From NCBI GenBank assembly GCA_030610025.1, contig JAUWSP010000071.1, forward strand, positions 1 through 9,253: a stretch of 9,253 nucleotides of DNA, read 5' to 3'. Made by a program: the position numbers and the translations under genes. The notes beneath the pieces were generated by a model, which had not been told where the DNA came from, searched no databases, and worked only from the letters and a program-made list of their open reading frames with translations. This DNA is from Acidobacteriota bacterium (GTDB taxonomy: Bacteria; Acidobacteriota; Thermoanaerobaculia; Multivoradales; JAHEKO01). Shown here in pieces: positions 6,880-9,253 of the stretch; the first letter of the stretch is position 1; every line of letters begins with the position of its first letter.

Positions 6880-9080
6880 GCTCTTTTCGGCCGAAACTCA
6901 GAGAGGCACTGCTAGCGCTCGTCATGGTTGGAGTGCTGTGGGTCGCTGTCAGCCCTGGCGACTCGGGGAGCCTTCTGGCAGCTGACAACGGGGTTGCTGC
7001 CAGTGGCCGCAGCCAAGATGCGGGGACACGGCCTGCGGCAGAGAAAGGCTTGCAGTTGGCAACTCCGAGTCGGCTGCGAGTCGGCCTGGCGACGGACCTC
7101 GAAGAGTTGTCTCTACCCTGTTGCGACGGCGATTTGATCGCCGAGTCCAATGGTCGCGTGGTGGCTCAGGTCAGCTCCCTGCGGGTCGAGCCGGGAGCCG
7201 AGATCAAGACGCCTGCCGTCTATCGCCTCCAGGCTGCCGCACTGAAAGACGAGTCCCAGGCCAAGGGGCTGGCCACCCAGCTCGGCAGCAGGTTCGGCCT
7301 GCCCTCCGACGTGGTGTTCGATGCCGGTATTGATCTCTACCGGGTCCGGGTCGGGCGCTTTTCGACCCGTCAAGAGGCGGAAGCCGGGCAGCGCAAACTG
7401 GTAGCGGGCGGGCTGAGCGGGGCGTGGATCGTCAGCGAGCAAGCCGAGTTGGGATCTGCCGAGCTGCGGGTGACGCTCGGCAAGAAGCTCTATCACTCGC
7501 CCGGCCGATGGCTGACCGTACGCAGTGAATCGGGTAACGGGATCCGATTCCAGAACACCCGGTATCGCGGCGATCTCCTCGTCTACCTGAACGATCGGGG
7601 CCTGCTCAACGTCATCAACGAGTTGCCCTTGGAGGAGTACTTGAGAGGTGTCGTTCCCAGAGAAATGGGCCCCGGGGAGTACGGGCAGATCGAAGCCCTC
7701 AAGGCGCAGAGCGTGGCGGCGCGAACCTACACCCTGAAGAACCTGGGCGAGTTCCAGGCCGAGGGCTACGACATCTGTGCAACGCCGCGATGCCAGGTCT
7801 ATGGCGGGATGTCCGTCGAGCACCCACTGAGCGATCGAGCGATCGCCGAGACCTCGGGAGAAGTGCTGGTCTGGAACCAGGAGTTGGTCGAGGCGCTGTA
7901 CAGCTCCACTTGCGGCGGGCATACCGAGAACGTCAATGTCATCTTTCCTCAGAAGGACGTGCCCTACCTGAAAGGCGTCACTTGCCTGGAGGCGGGCGTG
8001 GATCGAATTCCCTCTCGTATGCCTCGGGGCACGGAATTTCCGAGCGGGCTCCTGGACCAGCTGATGCCACCCAGCGGTGCAACGCTCTCGGAACAGGTCG
8101 TCGGTGCTCGACTCGAGCACCTGGCATTGCTGGCTGGGCTGCCGATCCCCCGTGACCGCCTGGCTTCCCTGGAGCGACGAGAGGTGCAGCGTTTCATCGC
8201 CTCCATTTTCGACCTGGCTCTGGATGCACGCCTGTTCGTATCGCCTGAAGACCTGCCCTATCTGTTGGACGACCCCCCGGCAACCTGGTCCGAGGAGGAC
8301 CTGCAGTTGGCGGCCTACCTGATGAAGAGCGGCCTACTGGCCGGTGACCTCAACGAGCCTCTGACGGCGGCCGAGATCGATGAGACGCTCTACAGGCTGG
8401 CCATCTACCTGCGCGTAGTCGAAAAGGTGGAGGCGCGGTATCTCGGTCTGGCAGGTGGGCAGCTTCAGGTGAGGCTGACGGAGGAAAATGCCTCCTATGT
8501 CGTCGGCGATCGACTGGCGACCTTCCGCCATGTCGGAGCTCGCACGGTCAGCTCGTCGCTGGCCCTGCTGGCGGGCGATTGGATGGAGCTCTTCCTTCAC
8601 GGCGATCAACTGTTGGCTGTGGTGCACCAGGTCGAGACTGCTGGGGCAACCTATGATCGGAGTAGCAAGCGCAGCTCGTGGACTCGGTTCCGCAGCGACG
8701 CAAAGCTGACGGAGCTGGTCAACGATCGTTATCCCGGACTCGGGTTTCAGGGTCTCGAGATTCTGGAGCGGGGTGTGTCGGGAAGGGTCGGCAGCATGAA
8801 GGTGCTGGGAGACGGTGGCCGCTCCGAGATCGTCGTAGGACTGGCCGTGCGTTGGACCCTGGATGTGCCAGACACCCTCTTCACAGCCAAACGCCTTACC
8901 CCGCCCGATCGCTCGCCCGGGTGGCTGTTCACCGGCAGAGGCTGGGGACATGGCGTCGGGATGTGTCAGGTCGGCGCCTTCGGGATGGCGATTCGCGGCC
9001 ACTCCTACCAGGACATTCTGCGGCACTACTACACCGGTGTCGACATCGTCCGCACATCGCCAAGTGGCGCCGTGCGGTAG
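6876..9080 (+). CDS. secreted SPOR and SpoIID/LytB-domain protein (putative lytic transglycosylase) with SLH-like insertion
   Basis: The 734-residue protein begins with a signal peptide (basic SSFRPKLRE, hydrophobic core about 11-25, cleavage probably near residues 35-36). A first SpoIID-like strand region, LRVGLATDLEEL (67-78), is followed by a SPOR-like domain at about 112-188 (YRLQAAALKDESQAKGLA, LYRVRVGRFSTRQEAEA, GAWIV). The SpoIID core then runs from about 195: NVINELPLEEYLRGVVPREM with the candidate catalytic Glu263, AQSVAARTY (277-285), CQVYGG (306-311) and YSSTCGGHTENV (342-353); Cys301, Cys306, Cys346 and His349 could bind zinc. An insertion of about 250 residues follows, with an SLH-like segment near 431-512. 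The family fold resumes at LERGVSGRVGSMKV (630-643, ERGVSGRV at its core) and ends with GRGWGHGVGMCQVGAFGMA. SpoIID enzymes cleave peptide-free glycan strands, and SPOR domains bind them. The protein probably acts in the periplasm. Activity is inferred. Confidence 0.9.
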   Translation: MSSFRPKLREALLALVMVGVLWVAVSPGDSGSLLAADNGVAASGRSQDAGTRPAAEKGLQLATPSRLRVGLATDLEELSLPCCDGDLIAESNGRVVAQVSSLRVEPGAEIKTPAVYRLQAAALKDESQAKGLATQLGSRFGLPSDVVFDAGIDLYRVRVGRFSTRQEAEAGQRKLVAGGLSGAWIVSEQAELGSAELRVTLGKKLYHSPGRWLTVRSESGNGIRFQNTRYRGDLLVYLNDRGLLNVINELPLEEYLRGVVPREMGPGEYGQIEALKAQSVAARTYTLKNLGEFQAEGYDICATPRCQVYGGMSVEHPLSDRAIAETSGEVLVWNQELVEALYSSTCGGHTENVNVIFPQKDVPYLKGVTCLEAGVDRIPSRMPRGTEFPSGLLDQLMPPSGATLSEQVVGARLEHLALLAGLPIPRDRLASLERREVQRFIASIFDLALDARLFVSPEDLPYLLDDPPATWSEEDLQLAAYLMKSGLLAGDLNEPLTAAEIDETLYRLAIYLRVVEKVEARYLGLAGGQLQVRLTEENASYVVGDRLATFRHVGARTVSSSLALLAGDWMELFLHGDQLLAVVHQVETAGATYDRSSKRSSWTRFRSDAKLTELVNDRYPGLGFQGLEILERGVSGRVGSMKVLGDGGRSEIVVGLAVRWTLDVPDTLFTAKRLTPPDRSPGWLFTGRGWGHGVGMCQVGAFGMAIRGHSYQDILRHYYTGVDIVRTSPSGAVR

Positions 9081-9088
9081 CGAGGGTC

Positions 9089-9120
9089 GAGGCGTCCGTC
9101 GTACCTCCGGCCGATCTCTG
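9089..9120 (+). repeat. imperfect direct repeat, copy 1
   Basis: These 32 bases, starting GAGGCG and ending GGCCGATCTCTG, match 9177-9209 except for four substitutions and one inserted base. The copy begins 9 bases after the SpoIID-family stop codon. The two copies are offset by 88 bases. The sequence between them shows no clear similarity to what follows copy 2, so this is a pair of short repeats rather than a clean 88-base tandem unit. Confidence 0.7.
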
Positions 9121-9176
9121 GGAGCTCGTCGACAATACGCTCGCTCTCATTGCTGGGCAATAAGAGTTCGGGGGTT

Positions 9177-9209
9177 GAGGCGGCCGGCGTACCTTCTGGC
9201 CGATCTCTG
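9177..9209 (+). repeat. imperfect direct repeat, copy 2
   Basis: This is the 33-base partner of the repeat at 9089-9120, sharing GTACCT and GGCCGATCTCTG blocks. I see no gene in 9081-9253. Between the copies is a small stem, ATTGC/GCAAT (9149-9153 with 9157-9161), and after copy 2 another, GACTCG/CGAGTC (9232-9237 with 9244-9249), at the window edge; either could belong to a transcription end, but no T-run is visible. Confidence 0.65.
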
Positions 9210-9253
9210 AAGGCTTGAGGGCGTAGGGGGCGACTCGCTGGCTCGAGTCTTGA

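Noticed and set aside
7113..8120. A 335-codon open frame on the - strand opposite the SpoIID-family gene
   Set aside because: It lies wholly within a gene with clear family motifs on the + strand and shows no recognisable domain of its own.
6876..9080. Evidence that the organism forms endospores
   Set aside because: SpoIID/LytB-family proteins occur in many bacteria that do not sporulate, and no other sporulation gene is present here.

Overview
The window is a GC-rich stretch of a bacterial chromosome with every supported gene on the + strand. The gene content (a DUF4388/PATAN protein, a TPR membrane protein, dnaK followed by an HspR-type repressor, a zinc-motif DnaC-like ATPase, and a SPOR plus SpoIID/LytB murein protein) suggests a Gram-negative lineage of the deltaproteobacterial, Myxococcota or Acidobacteriota kind. 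The sequence alone does not fix the phylum. There are no RNA genes, insertion sequences, phage genes, CRISPR arrays or defence genes.

Layout. (1) 1-2417: the 3' part of a TPR membrane-protein gene, then, 9 bases later, a DUF4388 protein with one membrane segment and a pseudopilin-like tail. They look like one transcript, ending at a hairpin at 2437-2461. (2) 2418-2608: an AT-richer control region with a sigma70-type promoter and a cluster of TTAGYGA-like half-sites, leading into dnaK. (3) 2609-5055: dnaK, a perfect 13-bp GC-rich hairpin, then hspR, the MerR-family gene whose product typically represses dnaK operons. No grpE or dnaJ lies next to them. (4) 5094-9080: a DnaC/IstB-like helicase-loader ATPase, a polytopic membrane protein of unknown function and a 734-residue secreted SpoIID/LytB-family protein, separated by 19 bases and then a 4-base stop/start overlap. 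(5) 9081-9253: non-coding in my reading, with an imperfect direct repeat of about 32 bases.

How they work together. dnaK and hspR form a recognisable feedback pair: the repressor is encoded just downstream of the chaperone, and the hairpin between them could set the ratio. The following genes lie on the same strand with short gaps, so heat-shock readthrough into them is possible but unproven. The most informative protein is the last one. It joins a glycan-binding SPOR domain to a SpoIID-type lytic transglycosylase and carries a large insertion containing an SLH-like segment, which suggests a cell-wall remodelling enzyme targeted to peptide-free glycan. I did not find a wholly new system. The domain architectures of the SpoIID-family and DUF4388 proteins, and the dnaK control region, are the parts most worth following up.
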